From contig NC_087377.1 in assembly GCF_963675165.1 (NCBI RefSeq), forward strand, positions 1,823,501-1,887,500: a stretch of 64,000 nt of DNA. The letters are read 5' to 3'. Positions 1 through 11,680 of this stretch are shown one piece after another; positions within the stretch are counted from its first letter, which is position 1, and each line of letters begins with the position of its first letter. Source of the DNA: Halichondria panicea (lineage: Eukaryota > Porifera > Demospongiae > Suberitida > Halichondriidae). The position numbers and the translations under genes are program-made. The notes beneath the pieces are model-generated. The model saw only the letters and a list, made by a program, of their open reading frames with translations, had not been told where the DNA came from and did no database searches.

Positions 1-261
1 GCGAATTTTAGGGGTCCATATTCTTTTCATATAAGAACGAAGAGAATCTCCATCAAACTTGCTTTTTCCAACCATAGATGGTCTGGTTGGTGCTGCAATC
101 CTTTGAAGTGTATCAAGAAACCGGCTTGGTCGACCAATGTATATAGAAGGGTATTGTTCCTTAAAAAGGGTCACAAGCAACTCAGACAGCTCCACATCCT
201 CTTCATCACATCTCAACTCCGCTACATGAAGTAGCTCAATTAATTCACCATAAGTAGCCAT
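1..261 (-). CDS. 5' end of an unknown protein-coding gene, cut by the window edge
   Basis: Reading the minus strand from an ATG at 261-259, 87 codons are open to the left edge without a stop. The peptide starts MATYGELIELLHVAELRC and is rich in Leu and Glu in its first 35 residues, then becomes basic, with PSRFLDTLQRI near residue 50 and a Lys/Arg-rich end. I do not recognise the family. The long open frame at an edge and the natural codon use make it a likely real first exon or single-exon gene. The start was chosen because it is the first ATG after non-coding AT-rich DNA. It could also be part of a transposon protein. Confidence 0.55.
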   Translation of the reverse strand, partial: MATYGELIELLHVAELRCDEEDVELSELLVTLFKEQYPSIYIGRPSRFLDTLQRIAAPTRPSMVGKSKFDGDSLRSYMKRIWTPKIR

Positions 262-1315
262 TTATCTGAAAATAATATACAATAAATCATTACAGCTAAC
301 TTATAGAGTGCTCAAAAGTTACTCACATAGTAACAAGTAATTCTCTAACATAGTATACCCTATAGACATATTCTGTGGCTAGCCAGTATAGGTATAAGGG
401 ATTCGTACACTGTATGTGGTGTATAAATGATAAAAAATCAGACTAAGCACTAAAGAAGACGGAAACTTAAGTTTTAAAGTAATCCATAGAGATCACTGAG
501 TTGTACAGCAGCTTTAAAGCTTCTAAAATCAATAGATTAGGGCTTATACTGTGACTTACAGAAGACTATATTGCATACGATCATAGTACATTTTTCACAG
601 ATGGGTAGAAGTGTTCGAAACAAACTATATTAACTAAGCACAGTGCTGAGGGACATATCAATACATTGGGACCCTAAGGGCCACCTGGGAACCTGCACAT
701 TTCCAGTGTATCACCAAAATGCTTGACCTACTAAAATTGTTTATATGCTGCTAGCCCTGAAATACCTACCTGTGAGATTCTTTCCCAGTTTTCAGCTGAT
801 TAATATGTTCCTAGTTGGTACCAGTAGTAGATAAGAATCAAAACAGTGAGGTAAGCTCTGATAAGATTTCAAAAAATGACACTTTATAGAGCCCATCATG
901 ACCTTTGAACTTTCAGGTAAATTTTGTGAAATAAGCAGCACCATTGCAAGACAAATTGTAGCGGTAACTGGGATTTGAAGGTGCATCTGTATTACTATCA
1001 TATAGTAGAGTATATATCACAAGTTTGAGACTTCTTCGTTGAATTTCATTTTTCATATTGTCAGCCCTACCTAAGTGTCTAAGTGTTGGTAGTGTATGAT
1101 GGTGTTGACTAATCCATGACCTCCAGTCCTGCATGAGGAGGGAGGGAGACACAAGATTCAGCAACTAGCAAACCAATGGCACTCTCACAGTTAATATACA
1201 ATACCAGTTGACATTATGTATTGCTGTACTCAGTACAATTCACTATTGCATGGCACAACTGACGAGTAAGCTCACAAAGGTAATGGTCAAAGGGATGATT
1301 CACTAGGTAACTCAC
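262..1315. other. Intergenic or intronic DNA with no supported gene
   Basis: AT-rich DNA with only short shadow frames. The stretch 1080-1190 (around a GGAGGGAGGGAGACACAAGA motif) recurs at 17420-17490, so the flank of the death-domain exon was duplicated with it. Confidence 0.5.
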
Positions 1316-1654
1316 ATGTATGCTCCACACAGGCCTTGTGAATGCTGCGAACTGCCTCTCCGTCCTCAATCTTTGCAGCAATCTCCACTAATCGATCGTA
1401 AGTAGCTGTTGAATTTGATGGATTGATTTCGAGAATATTTTTACTCTTCCACTTCTTTAGAGCGGTGTGAAATCTCCCTGGGATATTAACAATGGTCAGA
1501 TCAATAGCACCAATCTCAGCATCGCTGAGGCCCAGCCTGAGCTTGTATCTGTCATAGCCAGCAATCTCGGTAGACAACTGGAGTAGAGCTTCATCCGAGC
1601 ACTCTTGACTCAACTGAGCTGCAGTCGCTATCACTATCGTCTCATATGGTTGAA
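1316..1654 (-). CDS. Death-domain exon, copy 1
   Basis: A single internal exon on the minus strand. The acceptor is TATACAG before TTCAACC at 1654 and the donor is ACAT|GTGAG at 1316. It is open for about 112 codons. The translation starts QPYETIVIATAAQLSQE and has the six-helix death-domain pattern: LLQLSTEIAGYDRYKLRLGL, then a basic ALKKWKSKN helix, then RLVEIAAKIEDGEAVRSIHK. Death domains mediate homotypic assembly in innate-immune and apoptotic adaptors. Three related copies lie in this window. The parent gene is not joined here, so the full protein is unknown. Confidence 0.7.
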
Positions 1655-2038
1655 CTGTATAGAGATCAAATTATTTCCGTAGTAGCATAATTAATACTCT
1701 GAAATGTACACCATGCAAATACTCGTCACATGATACACATGTATGTACACACAATACATTGAAAGCTAGTCGAACCACTTTAGACTATAATTATATATAA
1801 TACTGAAGATGGCTTCAATTTATAATGATGTGATAATAACTATACAGTGCATGATCACATTCCCATGCAAGTGGTTCCCTTAATCCTTCACAATCATGTG
1901 AACAAATGCTAGGATTGGGCAGGGAAAGCACCAAATAGCGCGGAAACAAGCAAGTATAACTATAGGAGAGAGTCGTACCAATGAGTATTATAATTATGTA
2001 CAATTAAAATAGCAAACACTTAGTACAATAAGTGATGG

Positions 2039-2371
2039 TATGCTCCACACAGGTCTTGTGAATGCTGCGAACTGCCTCTCCGTCCTCAATCTCTGAGGCA
2101 ATTTCCACTAATCGTCCGTAGGTAGCTGATGATTTCGATGGATTGTGGAAATCGATGCTTTTACTCTTCCACTTTTTTAGAGCAGCGTTAAATCTCCCTG
2201 GGATGTTATCAACAGTGGAAGGACTCTGATCGATAGCAGTAATCTCAGCATCACTGAGGCCCAGCCTGTGCTTGTATCTGTCATAGCCAGCAATCTCGGT
2301 AGACAACTGAAGAAGAGCTTCATCCGAGCACTCTTGACTCAACTGAGCTGCAGTCGCTGTCGTCTCATGAA
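2039..2371 (-). pseudogene. Death-domain exon, copy 2, donor site lost
   Basis: A close paralogue of the exon 400 bp away, in the same orientation. The frame is open and carries the same AAQLSQECSDEALLQLSTE start and RLVEIASEIEDGEAV end. The position that is ACAT|GTGAG in the other copies reads ACCATCAC here, so the splice donor is gone and the frame runs into TYCTKCLLF and a stop. It is either a new terminal exon or a dead duplicate. The 3' flank to about 2610 recurs after copy 3 (18040-18240). Confidence 0.6.
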
Positions 2372-2399
2372 CTGTACAGATCAAACATACATTGCATGT

Positions 2400-4084
2400 T
2401 AAGTGATGACATCATTTCCTATTAGAACTGTATACAGATGTAATGTTGACCTAATTCACAAATGCACAGTATCTGCTACCTGACTGAGTGGTTGTGTGTG
2501 GAGTGGCTAGTGGAGTCACTGCATTACCTGTGAGGAGGATATGACAATATAACAGTCATGCACAAGAGTACCACTTCATTACACAATGTTTTCTCTAATT
2601 TTAGACCTCAATGTATGGTAATTGGATTGGGCACTTGTAAGAGTTCGGTTGTGATTGTGGGGCAGAGGTAGCCTCGATCCCAGGCCGAGTTTTCGCTTTT
2701 ATAACGGTTAGGCGAACAACTAGGCCTGGTACTAGTTGTCTGCGCATGCGTCAGTCGTTCGTCAGATTCTGACGAATGGATATTCTCGTTCACTTTTGTG
2801 ACATTTATATTCGTGTACTATCGTGTACTAGAAGTCAGTTCCCGTTTTATCATTATTGGAATCGATTGGAATGGCTCTTAGCTGAAGCTTCTCTCTTCTC
2901 TGAAGCTTATTTCTGAAGACTGAACAACAAGGGAAGAGGTATAAAGCTTTGTCAAGCTTGTTAAGGTCAGATATTTTTGTGTGGGCCCTATGGCTATGCT
3001 ATCAAGTCTTGTTCATGTTTGGCAAGATCTACCGGTAGGTAGACTATACTTATAGACGTTCATCAAAGATAGTATTAGATGGGCGTGGCCTGTCCATTAG
3101 GCTAGTGTCAGCTCTCACTCCGTTCAGACGATCGTCACCCACACTGTTGAGTCTTTTGTTAGCATAGAGGCTACGGGTAGCTATTAGAATGCTATCACAC
3201 GGGCTAGAAACCTTCACAATCGCACTTCTATCCACTTTCTTCAATCCACTTCCGTTTGTTATGACGTAATTGTTTTACTGAGCATATACGATGTTATCCA
3301 AGTCCCCAGTTTTGGGGGATTATGTGGCGCATGCGCATACCAGGCCCATCTTCAGTGCGGCCTGGGATCGAGGCTATGAATAAACCAGCAATAGTCCCGT
3401 GCACAAAAATGATGGCAGGAGTGTATTAGTTGTGACACCACACATGCACGAGTGCCACATGGGATATATTGGCTCAGTATAGGAGAGCCGCAGAGGAATG
3501 TAATTAATAGGTGTATACTGTACAGCGGGTAATTTTTGTATAAACTGCGCAACTAATTCTAAGCTGAGATTGAACCTATTATTATACGGTTGCAATTTTC
3601 AGATGATGCAATAACGCTTATAATTAGAAAGATCCTTCAACAGATTTCCCATGAAATAACTGACTGTCCTAACGAGTGGTGCAAGCTGCGCTGTGCTAAT
3701 GCCTCTAGATCGTCGTTGTTTTGCTTTCACTCAAAAACTATTAAAAGAGGTGAAGAGGTAGAGGTATAATTATAATTATAATTATTACGTTATTATTGTT
3801 GATGTTGACAGAATTGAATTCTAGACAGTCATTATAGGAGAAAGCTGAATGGAAACAGAAGCCTATCTGATGGCTTGATGAATAATCTTCAACGCTGAAG
3901 CAACTGCATGTTATTTAAATGGCCTGTAGCCAAACAGTGGGAGCAAACCTTTGTCAAAGGCACGAAGTAAGAGAGAATTTAAGCACAGACAGTATAGTAT
4001 CGCTTAGATCATGTTTGCCATCAATACTGCAATCTGATTGGCTAAAGGAAGTGTTCTATCCAACTTAGAAAATCATACTGAATT
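2400..4084. other. No supported gene
   Basis: AT-rich DNA with short frames only. The part at 2400-2610 belongs to the duplicated death-domain flank. No conserved exon or repeat was recognised in 2620-4080, apart from poly-AT stretches. Confidence 0.4.
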
Positions 4085-4290
4085 ATACCGTATATCTTCT
4101 AATTTATCGGACAGCAAAAAATAAAAAATTGTCCAGAACAGATTTTTATAGAGCATGCGAAGTGTCCGAACAAGCAAGCAGCTGCATGGGCTTCTAAGTG
4201 AGTTGGGTCGTCGCCTGGTTTCAAAAACTAATCTACCAAAAAGGGTAACCTTCGTTTCACAGAAACCGGGCAATACCCCAAATTGATTAT
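4085..4290. repeat. Dispersed repeat with ACCGTATATCTTCTAATTT end
   Basis: It begins with a terminal sequence that is found inverted at 41750-41765, and its body (ATTTATCGGACAGCAAAAAA, then CAGATTTTTATAGAGCATG) recurs at 41396-41515. Further on, a segment with TTTCACAGAAACCGGGCAA resembles 14446-14465 and 62698-62717. This is probably a non-autonomous DNA transposon. The boundaries are approximate. Confidence 0.45.
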
Positions 4291-4365
4291 GTATACTTGA
4301 GAAGGAGTATGACGACTTCAAAATTTAGGGAAATCACTAACTGATTTGTAAAGAAGTATAAAGAA

Positions 4366-4440
4366 AAGTCCCCCAAGAGGGAATCGAACCCACGCCTTAT
4401 CTATCATCTAACCACTAAGCCACCTATTCTGTCCCTAGTT
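4366..4440 (-). repeat. tRNA-derived SINE-like unit, copy 1
   Basis: On the minus strand an A-box-like TGGCTTAGTGGTTAGA (4408-4422 region) is followed by a perfect B-box GGTTCGATTCC (4380-4390) at tRNA-like spacing. The flanks that should form the acceptor stem do not pair (the 3' side reads TTGGGGG), so it does not fold as a functional tRNA. Two further copies sit at 14283 and 62523, each preceded by a GATGACT-GAGGTGTAATGACTAGG-like leader. This fits a tRNA-derived SINE. Confidence 0.5.
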
Positions 4441-4955
4441 ATTACACCTCTTAGTCATCACATACTACACATTTGCACAGTGACCCGCCCACACAACAAA
4501 TGAGCTATAATTGGCTGACCACTCATGCTGCTACAATAGCCAATACACGTGTACACACTCACCAGAGAATATATGGCCACATAGTCAAGATGCTCTCCTG
4601 TGTACGAGACCATTCTCTGACACTGTATGTTGTGCTCTTCAACACAGGAAATGGGTGTAGTCTAAAACCATCTCCAGCCCAGAGAGAGAGGTTATGTGAC
4701 TTGAGAATACTCCTTGCCCAGCGATGCTTCTTTATTGGAACTCTTGCCCCCACCAACACCGGATAACAGGGGTCAAAGTGCACCACACACCACACCTGCA
4801 CAACAGAAACAAACAATTAAATCAGTCGGCTCTGAAACTATAGAGTTCAGATCGCGATGAAATATTAATAGTATTTATATTATAAGCTTAAAGTTAACAT
4901 ATTATTATGCTTAAACCTGGCTATAATTATTTCACTATGGTGTGGGTGGTCTCAC

Positions 4956-5300
4956 CTCTCAAGTTGTGCAGGTCTTGTGTGTAGGGAGAGTCTTCAGGAA
5001 TGCTGTACTGAGCACTGACTATGGCTAGAGGGTTGTCACCAAATGGAGTATCCATGAAGCACAGCTTGAACAGTAGTACGCCCAGTGCCTGTGTATGGGT
5101 GTATAGTTGCCCTCAGGGGTAGGCAGTAGAGTGGCCCCAGCTGGCAGTCCATCTACCAATATCACGTTGATACTGCCCTTATTGTCATGAGTCACATTGA
5201 ACACCAGTACAGCCTCTTCCCCCAGCGTAACATAGAGGCTGTCAGGACCATAGATGAGAGGAGGGAAGTTAGCTGTATAGGTAAAGTTGACAGTTAGCAA
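4956..5300 (-). pseudogene. NAK-family kinase C-lobe exon abutting an Ig/cadherin-like fragment (copy A)
   Basis: The exon at 4956-5088 (minus strand) encodes ALGVLLFKLCFMDTPFG and then YSIPEDSPYTQDLHN. This is the C-lobe after the activation segment of NAK-type Ser/Thr kinases (AAK1, BMP2K and GAK regulate clathrin adaptors). Directly upstream, with no intron, 5089-5300 encodes an extracellular-type beta-sandwich piece (PPLIYGPDSLYVTLGEEAVL) with an N-glycosylation-like NVT. In copy B near 23.4-24.6 kb the two pieces lie about 850 bp apart, so here an internal deletion fused them. The catalytic loop is absent. It is an isolated fragment, not a working kinase. Confidence 0.6.
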
Positions 5301-5389
5301 TAAGCATACGCAAGTGGACTATTAGTAGAGAGCAAGTGGTGGTCTTAATTACATTAGAGGGGGTGATACCTTGACCTTATATAAGCCCA

Positions 5390-6180
5390 GGCTATAGTTA
5401 TTATACACGTACTTGTATTATAGCCGACAATAACATAATTATACGTATCTTCACAGCCCAACACTGCGTATACACTCTACGTATATGGAACAGATAACAA
5501 ACATGCAAGCCTCTTATCAAACTTTATATTTCTCACAAGTTGCTGCCCACCCCCTCACTCAGGGGTACCTGTGTAGGGCTGAGGAATTGATGGACACAAT
5601 AGAGACAATAGACTACCATCATGCACGCAGGTACACTACCACCCACTCCACTCATCACACACCACCCACTCCATTAGTATGAGTAGGCAATGGAGGACCA
5701 TACATTACAACAAAGGGAGCTAGAGAGCTAGTCCATAGATAGAGTATCTTGGTCCACTCAATAAGACCTGACACTACTCACCCTAGCATTGTCCAGCTCC
5801 CTCTGCAGACTAGCCACCATATCCACCACCATTAATCAGTAATACTGGACTGCAATGCATGATCCTCCATCGCTCGCGCTCTAGCCTCGATACCAGCCGT
5901 TTGTTATAAGGAAAGGTTGGTCTCGAGGCTACTCGCGCTCATGCTGTCTTCTCTTATCATGAGGCTATGTGGTTAACAAGAAGCTGCAACTGAAGTGATC
6001 CCGTACCCAACAACAATGGTAAAGGGTCACATAATCTAGAAAGCTGGAAATGAAATTTTGCCAAAAAAGTATAAAAATAGAAGGTGATGGTATAATTATA
6101 TACATGTATGCACACACACACAGAACACAGAGCATTATAATAGTCAGTACTTATAGTCAACACAGAGTTAGTTCTTTACT
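5390..6180. repeat. Duplicated segment matching 24790-25640
   Basis: This stretch is nearly collinear with 24790-25640. It starts in the TTATACACGTACTTGTATTA block and ends near TAGTCAACACAGAGT. It contains one copy of a small coiled-coil exon (near 5782-5830, minus strand, MVASLQRELDNAR), which is repeated at about 25197-25250 and 16971-17025. Indels between copies are small, which points to a recent segmental duplication. Confidence 0.65.
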
Positions 6181-6338
6181 TGACATTCTTGCATGCTTCT
6201 TTACTCGATTGTCCCTTTTCAAGTAACTCCAGTATCTGTATGAAAGCATGAGCGCGCAGCACAATCAACCAAGAGTCTTATAAGCTATAAGCAACATGAC
6301 ATAAGATTAGACTACAATCAGATTACAAACACACGTAC

Positions 6339-6740
6339 CTTGTCAGGTTCTCCTAATCAATTGGTGGCACTATGAGCAACTGCAGTTGCTGTCCTCACAT
6401 ACTTGTCTTCAATTTCCTCGGCTACATCGTTACGCTCAACAGTATATAGGCCTCCTTAGACATTCACATATGTAAGGCCATGTCATCGGATGTTCTGGAT
6501 CAGTGACTTCAAGACGCTTGGCTACCATCTTCATTAGGCGGCGTTCGTTATCTTGGTATATCGATCTTGAATATTCTCCAACTCGTAATAGCTCACCCCG
6601 AGAGCCATTCCCAAGTTGAACCAATTTTTTCTGGCACTTCTCAGCTTCTCAAATATTGTTGGAATATCATCTCCAGTCAGAACAATAGACGACCGTTTTA
6701 CTGTTTGGTTTCTGCTAGTATAGGCTCCTCTTGTGACGAT
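6339..6740 (-). pseudogene. Death-domain exon of a second subfamily, frameshifted
   Basis: On the minus strand, after acceptor TGTGTAG (6740), the frame encodes IPTIFEKLRSARKNWFNLGM and YELENIQDRYTK. It then continues in another frame as NERRLMKMVAKRLEVTDPEH with TWPYICECLRRP, and in a third frame as ERNDVAEEIEDKYV. Together these form one death-domain-plus-tail unit. At least two frameshifts and an in-frame TGA near the end break it. The donor-like AAG|GTACGTG lies at 6339. It is related in fold to copies 1-4 but is a distinct subfamily. Confidence 0.6.
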
Positions 6741-6829
6741 CCTACACACACACAAGATTAGTACATTATTACATTGAAAATGGCCAGTTTTATGACAAAC
6801 TGTGTACAATAAGCATCAGAAAATGCACA

Positions 6830-7500
6830 AATAATTATAAGCAACACAACATGTGCTTGTATAACTAGTGTTCAAGCTGGTGCTGTGCTAATGCCTCTCG
6901 CCATGATTTGCTTTCGCTTAAAAGTATAGAAGAGGAAGTATAGAAGAGGAAAAAGTGTATAAAATAATCTGTCTAAAACTGACTTGCATCTATTCAATTG
7001 TATAATTATGGTATCATTGTTGTGTTTTGTGGCTGCTTATACCAGGACCTCAAGAATCTAGGAAGCAACAAAGAAGAAGATTTTGTTTTCAATTAATTAC
7101 AAGCGAAAGTGCATAATTATTTTTACTAATTATTTCATAAAGTTAGCTTATCTATATAAAGTCACTGAGAATAAAAGACTTATTACATGCATCTATTGTT
7201 GTATTATGTGGCTTTAATACCAGGACCTTAAGAAAGAAGAAAATTGATTCTTCCAGGATCTGTAGTTCAGTGTATATAATATCTAAGAAGAAAAGACTTG
7301 TGTACAGTCATGCATATTGTTATCTAATATTAAAATTAATGAAGGACATTCATTTATTTGTTTTGTGCAGATAATAGACAATGGATACTACAACACACAT
7401 TCTGATTGGTCCCTGGGAAAATGTATATAGTGCCATTCATCATAATTATTCTGGTCAACCAATTGACTATTTATCTCAACTGCAAGGTTTCAACTAATCC
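6830..7500. other. AT-rich DNA with internal duplications, no supported gene
   Basis: Blocks with TATACCAGGACCT-CAAGAA and AAGTATAGAAGAGGAA are repeated locally (7030 and 7210). No exon was recognised. Confidence 0.4.
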
Positions 7501-7504
7501 AAGT

Positions 7505-8760
7505 TCTAACTGAGGGCTGGACGAGGTATTCTGCCACCTCCATTATGTCTTTCCAGGAAGCAGCTGACGTACGACCCGTTTGATTTGTTTATTAAAACTA
7601 CCAAATAGTAATGCATACATGTATAATGTTGCCATGCAAGTTCAACTATTCAACTGATCGCAGCCGTCTAGGAGTTTTTCGACTCAATAGTTGAGCATGC
7701 CCAGCTTGGAGGGGCGGCAGTTGTGGATAAAGACAAACTAGATGCGGTAACATATCTCTTACCGCATGCCGTCATGACCAACTCCACACAGTTCAGTCGC
7801 GAACCTAACAATAGAGGAATTTAACAACACAAGGTTGGAAAAGTCAAAAGGAGGAGATATGTGGGTGCTCCGGGCCCATAGACACAAGACGCAGGCACAT
7901 GGCTCTGCATGCACATCTCAACTATGCATAAGTACGTTAGGCCGCAACAACTCGGCATACAGCCATCAAACCTCTTTTTTCTGAGGCATGGAGGTAAAGA
8001 ACTGAGCAACATGGCAGCGAGGGTGGTGGTTCAAGCCAAAAGGTTTAACTGTACATTTATCAACTCCACCGAGCTCAGGAAAACGGTGTCAACAGAAGCA
8101 ACTAAGGACCTGGAACCGACGCGGAGGTGACTGATATCGAAATAGATAAACCACAGCCGCCACGTGGAGGTCAGATTTTACAATAAAGATTTACATACCA
8201 CGAAATCGGCTATGACTTGATACAGGCCGCGGGGACTAAGAGGGTGGAGACATACTTCGGGAAAACGATTAATTGAGAAGGGGCAAACTATATATACTTA
8301 GGGCAGACACCATAAAAATTGTAAAGGACAATCCTGATATTCAGAGAGACGCTAAAAAAATACAAGACAAGGTTAGAAACCTGAGCAAATAGTTATTACA
8401 AGGATTGCTGAAGGAACTCATTCTCAATCATTCTATTGCTTCCTCTCACATCGTTACTGATAGCTGTTTGAGGTATTCTGCCACCGCCGTTGTGTCCTCC
8501 CAGGAAACACCTGGAATACGACCGGCTCAACAACCCCATAAGTAATAATAAATCATGTACAATGTCGGCAATGCATAATTATAATGCTGATGGCATGCAG
8601 GCATTCGTATATCCATTTTGTGCAGATCCTATAAAAAAGAGAGATGACTGAATCTCATTGATGGCAGTTCGAGTCGTTCTACCTCCGCCGCTGTGCCTAT
8701 ACCTCGACAACAGCTCGAGTATGATCAGCTAAACAATCCAGTTATTAAAACTACTTGGCA
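7505..8760 (+). pseudogene. Decayed region with three proline-rich exon copies and a recombinase-like fragment
   Basis: A short unit translating as RGILPPPLCLPRKQLEYD-like peptide occurs at 7505-7595, 8460-8545 and 8665-8755, with another weak copy at 47055-47110. Each is followed by a TGCAGACATTCATTTA-like intron end. Between them, 7909-8130 is open and carries MAARVVVQAKRFNCTFINST followed by ELRKTVSTEATKDLEP. This resembles the R...A core of the tyrosine-recombinase-like domain seen in animal transposon proteins. The surrounding frames are closed by stops. The recombinase assignment is tentative. Confidence 0.35.
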
Positions 8761-8790
8761 TGCAGACATTCATTTACTTGGTATATTTAT

Positions 8791-8974
8791 TTTGTGACAT
8801 ATGGAACAGAAGATAGCTGAACTCGAGTCCAAGATGAAGACGCATACGTGCAGATATACTGACGAAGAATATAATTATGGTTGTTTCGGTGCTGCAGTCC
8901 ATGAAGCGCCGCCAACCTAACGGCAAACTCTACTGTCTCCCCTGCTACATGCAGGCGGTGGGAAGTTTTACCGT
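8791..8974 (+). other. Zinc-ribbon-like repeated exon, copy 1
   Basis: The unit encodes KRRQPNGKLYCLPCYMQA and ends at a GTAAGT donor. The same exon with its TTCATTTACTTGGTATAT 5' flank appears at 34713-34812 and 52965-53080, where it reads KLYCLQCYMQATGDRKCQ. The C-x2-C pair and the following Cys are conserved at the DNA level, but the copies differ by frameshifts. The parent protein is unknown. It may be part of a mobile gene or transposon. Confidence 0.45.
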
Positions 8975-9474
8975 AAGTATAATCAGATACACCATAGTAG
9001 AATTTAGTTATTACAAGTATTGTGCCATAATAATTATGCCCTATAAGATGAAGCACTTTATATAGCAGCGTGTCTAAGCAACAGGTATACTAATCTACCT
9101 CCGTGGTTTAGTTACCATATGAGACAAGCAAGACGGAAGTTACGGACGGACATGTAGACATGATACACGTGAAAGCCAAGGATAGTAATAATAGTGGAGA
9201 TCTATTATTACCTGTCGCTAAATTGTGGATGTAGAAGCCTCAGTTGAACTGTCTTGCCAACTGTGTTTATTTGTTTAAAATCATAAAACAATTTATCAAA
9301 ATTATAAAGAAAATATGTATGTAAATAAATAATAAAAAAATATATACGACTGAACTGTTAGAGATCAAGGAAGCCGACCCAAACTGGCAGGACCAATGAT
9401 ACTTTTTATACTTGTATAGTTATTGCCAATAATAATTACATGTTTTGTATGGAACAAATTATATAAGATATCGA

Positions 9475-9689
9475 GATGCTACAGATGCAGAACTGGCACC
9501 TGCCAATCGTGTATGTGCCAGAAGGGGGGGAGGCAGGATCTGAACAAACTGTGTCACTAACAAGAAATTTGCACCAGCCTAGCTTGTGGTTGTTTAGCTG
9601 CAAAGATGTCGAGATGCTACAAGTGCAGAACTAGCACCTGCCAATATTGCATGTGTACTAAAAGGGAGGCAGGATATGCAGATGGTTAA
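9475..9689 (+). pseudogene. Two Cys-rich module first-exons (tandem)
   Basis: The first unit at 9475-9545 lacks the ATG and reads SRCYRCRTGTCQSCMCQKGG. The second starts at ATG 9606 and encodes a 27-residue open frame, MSRCYKCRTSTCQYCMC, before a stop at 9687-9689. Both match the Cys-rich module that is exon 1 of the family centred at 42-52 kb. The same pair recurs at 57130-57339. Flanking DNA to about 9900 matches 57300-57518. Function is unknown; a Cys spacing of this kind suggests metal binding (inference). Confidence 0.6.
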
Positions 9690-9699
9690 ATTGAATGAA

Positions 9700-10600
9700 G
9701 TGTCTACCATAGCTGATGAAGACATGCCAACCATCGGCCTCACATGTCGCTGCATGGAAAACGTTAATTTTAAAGTACTGTTAAAACGATTTTCCGTTTC
9801 CTCGTTGTAAAATTCATTCTTGAGCCCAAGTTCTCCTTACCACTGAGTTCTATGACACATGGTATGCACAGTTCTCTGAAGTTCACCCTGAAGGCTTCGG
9901 CCGTGTATGTATTCGTGTTCACCCCCTGAAGAAAGTTTCAGCTTCGCAGCTGAGTCCACTGTCCATTCACTGAGTTATGGCAGGGCAGACTCTGTCGAAA
10001 TCAATAAAGTAGCTGTTTGTATTGAACGTAGGTCTTAATTAACCCGAGGCAGTGCTATTATTAATAGTTCGTGTATATGAATATTCTGTATGAATGGATT
10101 TGCCAATTACACATTGACTGAAAGTAACGTGACTTCGAGGCAAGTGGCGGCTCCATCCAGGCGCTCTGATTGGACGCGGCTGAAACTGAGACGCCATATG
10201 GGAGGCTCACACAAAGAAGGGCCTTGGAAGCCGCACATAATTATACATTATAACTTCACTTAAATAATTATGTGTCATTGACGTCATCTCCTTTACAGAC
10301 AGCGGCCACCAATCACGGGGGAAAATCCTCGGACATATCAGCGAGTATATATAAACGTGCATGGTGTTGCATAATGGTAAAATAGTTTTAATGAGCATTT
10401 TTCCAATTATAATTATACACATTTTGCATTTTACTCTAATTCACAGAAATAGCAGAACACGCAAAAATAAGATTTCACAGTTTATATACACAACAGCATG
10501 TGGCTGGACACCTACGGTGTTAAGTGGAGTTGCCTAATGTGAAATTCTTGGTAGATACTGTCTAGTAAGGGTTGTGAGCTAAAGATTAACTATAGTTGTA
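9700..10600. other. Repeat-derived DNA without a supported gene
   Basis: The part at 9780-9900 is the uninterrupted counterpart of 57400-57518, where the reverse-transcriptase sequence begins. The rest is AT-rich. The segment CAAGTGGCGGCTCCA plus GGCGCTCTGATTGG (10140-10175) recurs at 59922-59950. Confidence 0.45.
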
Positions 10601-10700
10601 TGTTGACAATTATTATTATTATTTTTTTTATTGTGCAGACATACGACCGCCATCGGCGGCACCGGTACCACCACAGCTACACCAACAACAATATTAATCG
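10600..10700 (+). repeat. His/Thr-rich small exon repeat (four copies in the window)
   Basis: A unit with a long T tract, a TTGTACAG-type acceptor and an exon-like TYDHHSNHRTTTTSKN peptide occurs here (degenerate) and at 11250-11360, 56935-57040 and 59285-59375. It is often flanked by a GGCGGTGTCGGAGGGGAGGG block and by the CTTATGCTACCCTAAAAAGT motif. It behaves like a dispersed repeat. Whether it is ever translated is unknown. Confidence 0.4.
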
Positions 10701-10783
10701 ATTGAACTTACTTGTATAATTATATATTATTTGTGTAAATTATTAATTCTTTTACTAAATCACTTACTTGTATTAATAATTAA

Positions 10784-11012
10784 TACCGTATAGCGCGAAA
10801 TTTTCGAGGCACTTATATTTCGTGGATTGGCCTCTAAAAGCCATTTCGTTGCACAATGTTCGCGGAATGACTGCTTACCGGAAGCCACGCCTTTAAATCT
10901 TGCACGTTATAGCAGGTAAAGAACGATTTTCGTGGACTTAATTTTCGTGTAGGATTGCTACCCACGAAATCCACGAAAATTAAGCCCCTCGAAAATTTCG
11001 CACTATACGGTA
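10784..11012. mobile_element. MITE with TACCGTATAGCG terminal inverted repeats
   Basis: The 229-bp unit starts TACCGTATAGCGCGAAATTT and ends with the near-perfect inverted sequence up to CTATACGGTA. The ends are flanked by TA, as in Tc1/mariner-type insertions. The interior is also largely self-complementary (CACGAAAATTAAG and CTTAATTTTCGTG). A related copy in opposite orientation lies at 30292-30529. There is no coding capacity, so it is non-autonomous. Confidence 0.8.
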
Positions 11013-11680
11013 ATTCATTTGTGTAAATTATTAATTCTTATGCTCAAAAGCAGTACCTTATGCTACCCTAAAAAGTAGTAGCTAGGCAGACTGGCCAGAC
11101 CGCTCTTTTTTTACATGTGTTGTTAGATACAGCGGTGTCGGAGGGGAGGGTGAAGCAGGCCCTTGTACAGGATCTAGTGTGACAGTCAAAAGTGACACCA
11201 TAATTACAATTACAGTGAAAAACAGTTCACAAAAAATAATCGTTTCAATAGTTGTATGTTGACAATTATCGTTGATTTTTTTATTGTACAGACATACGAC
11301 CACCACCACAGCAACCCAACGACAACGATCAGCAACACAGAGAAGAACATTAATTAATTAAACCTGGACCCAACACTCCAAATCACTTGTATACATTGTA
11401 TTCTTGACAGTTATTTTATATGCCTCGATGCGCATGTGCAAGACCATGTATTTTACATTTTACAGTAAAAGTTACGTGACTTGTTTGTGTGGTTGATTGC
11501 CAGTTTGAACAACTGTGATAGAATGGCAACTCCTAACCCCCAGTGTGCCCCCTCTTCTCTGGCGGCCGTAACTCGTGCTCTTCCTCCTTTTAATTGTTTG
11601 ATTGTAGAGATACAATGTACCTTCTATTAAACTTAGCTAGCTTGCATGCAAATGTTTCAGGTCATTTAAGTCCCTCACAG

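Noticed and set aside
4366..4440. Functional tRNA gene
   Set aside because: A- and B-boxes are present but the acceptor stem does not pair, and three diverged copies share a longer leader.
5485..5682. 65-codon frame MEQITNMQASYQTLYF with a longer relative at 24893
   Set aside because: The two copies diverge by frame-changing indels and end in simple His/Thr repeats; no sign of coding constraint.
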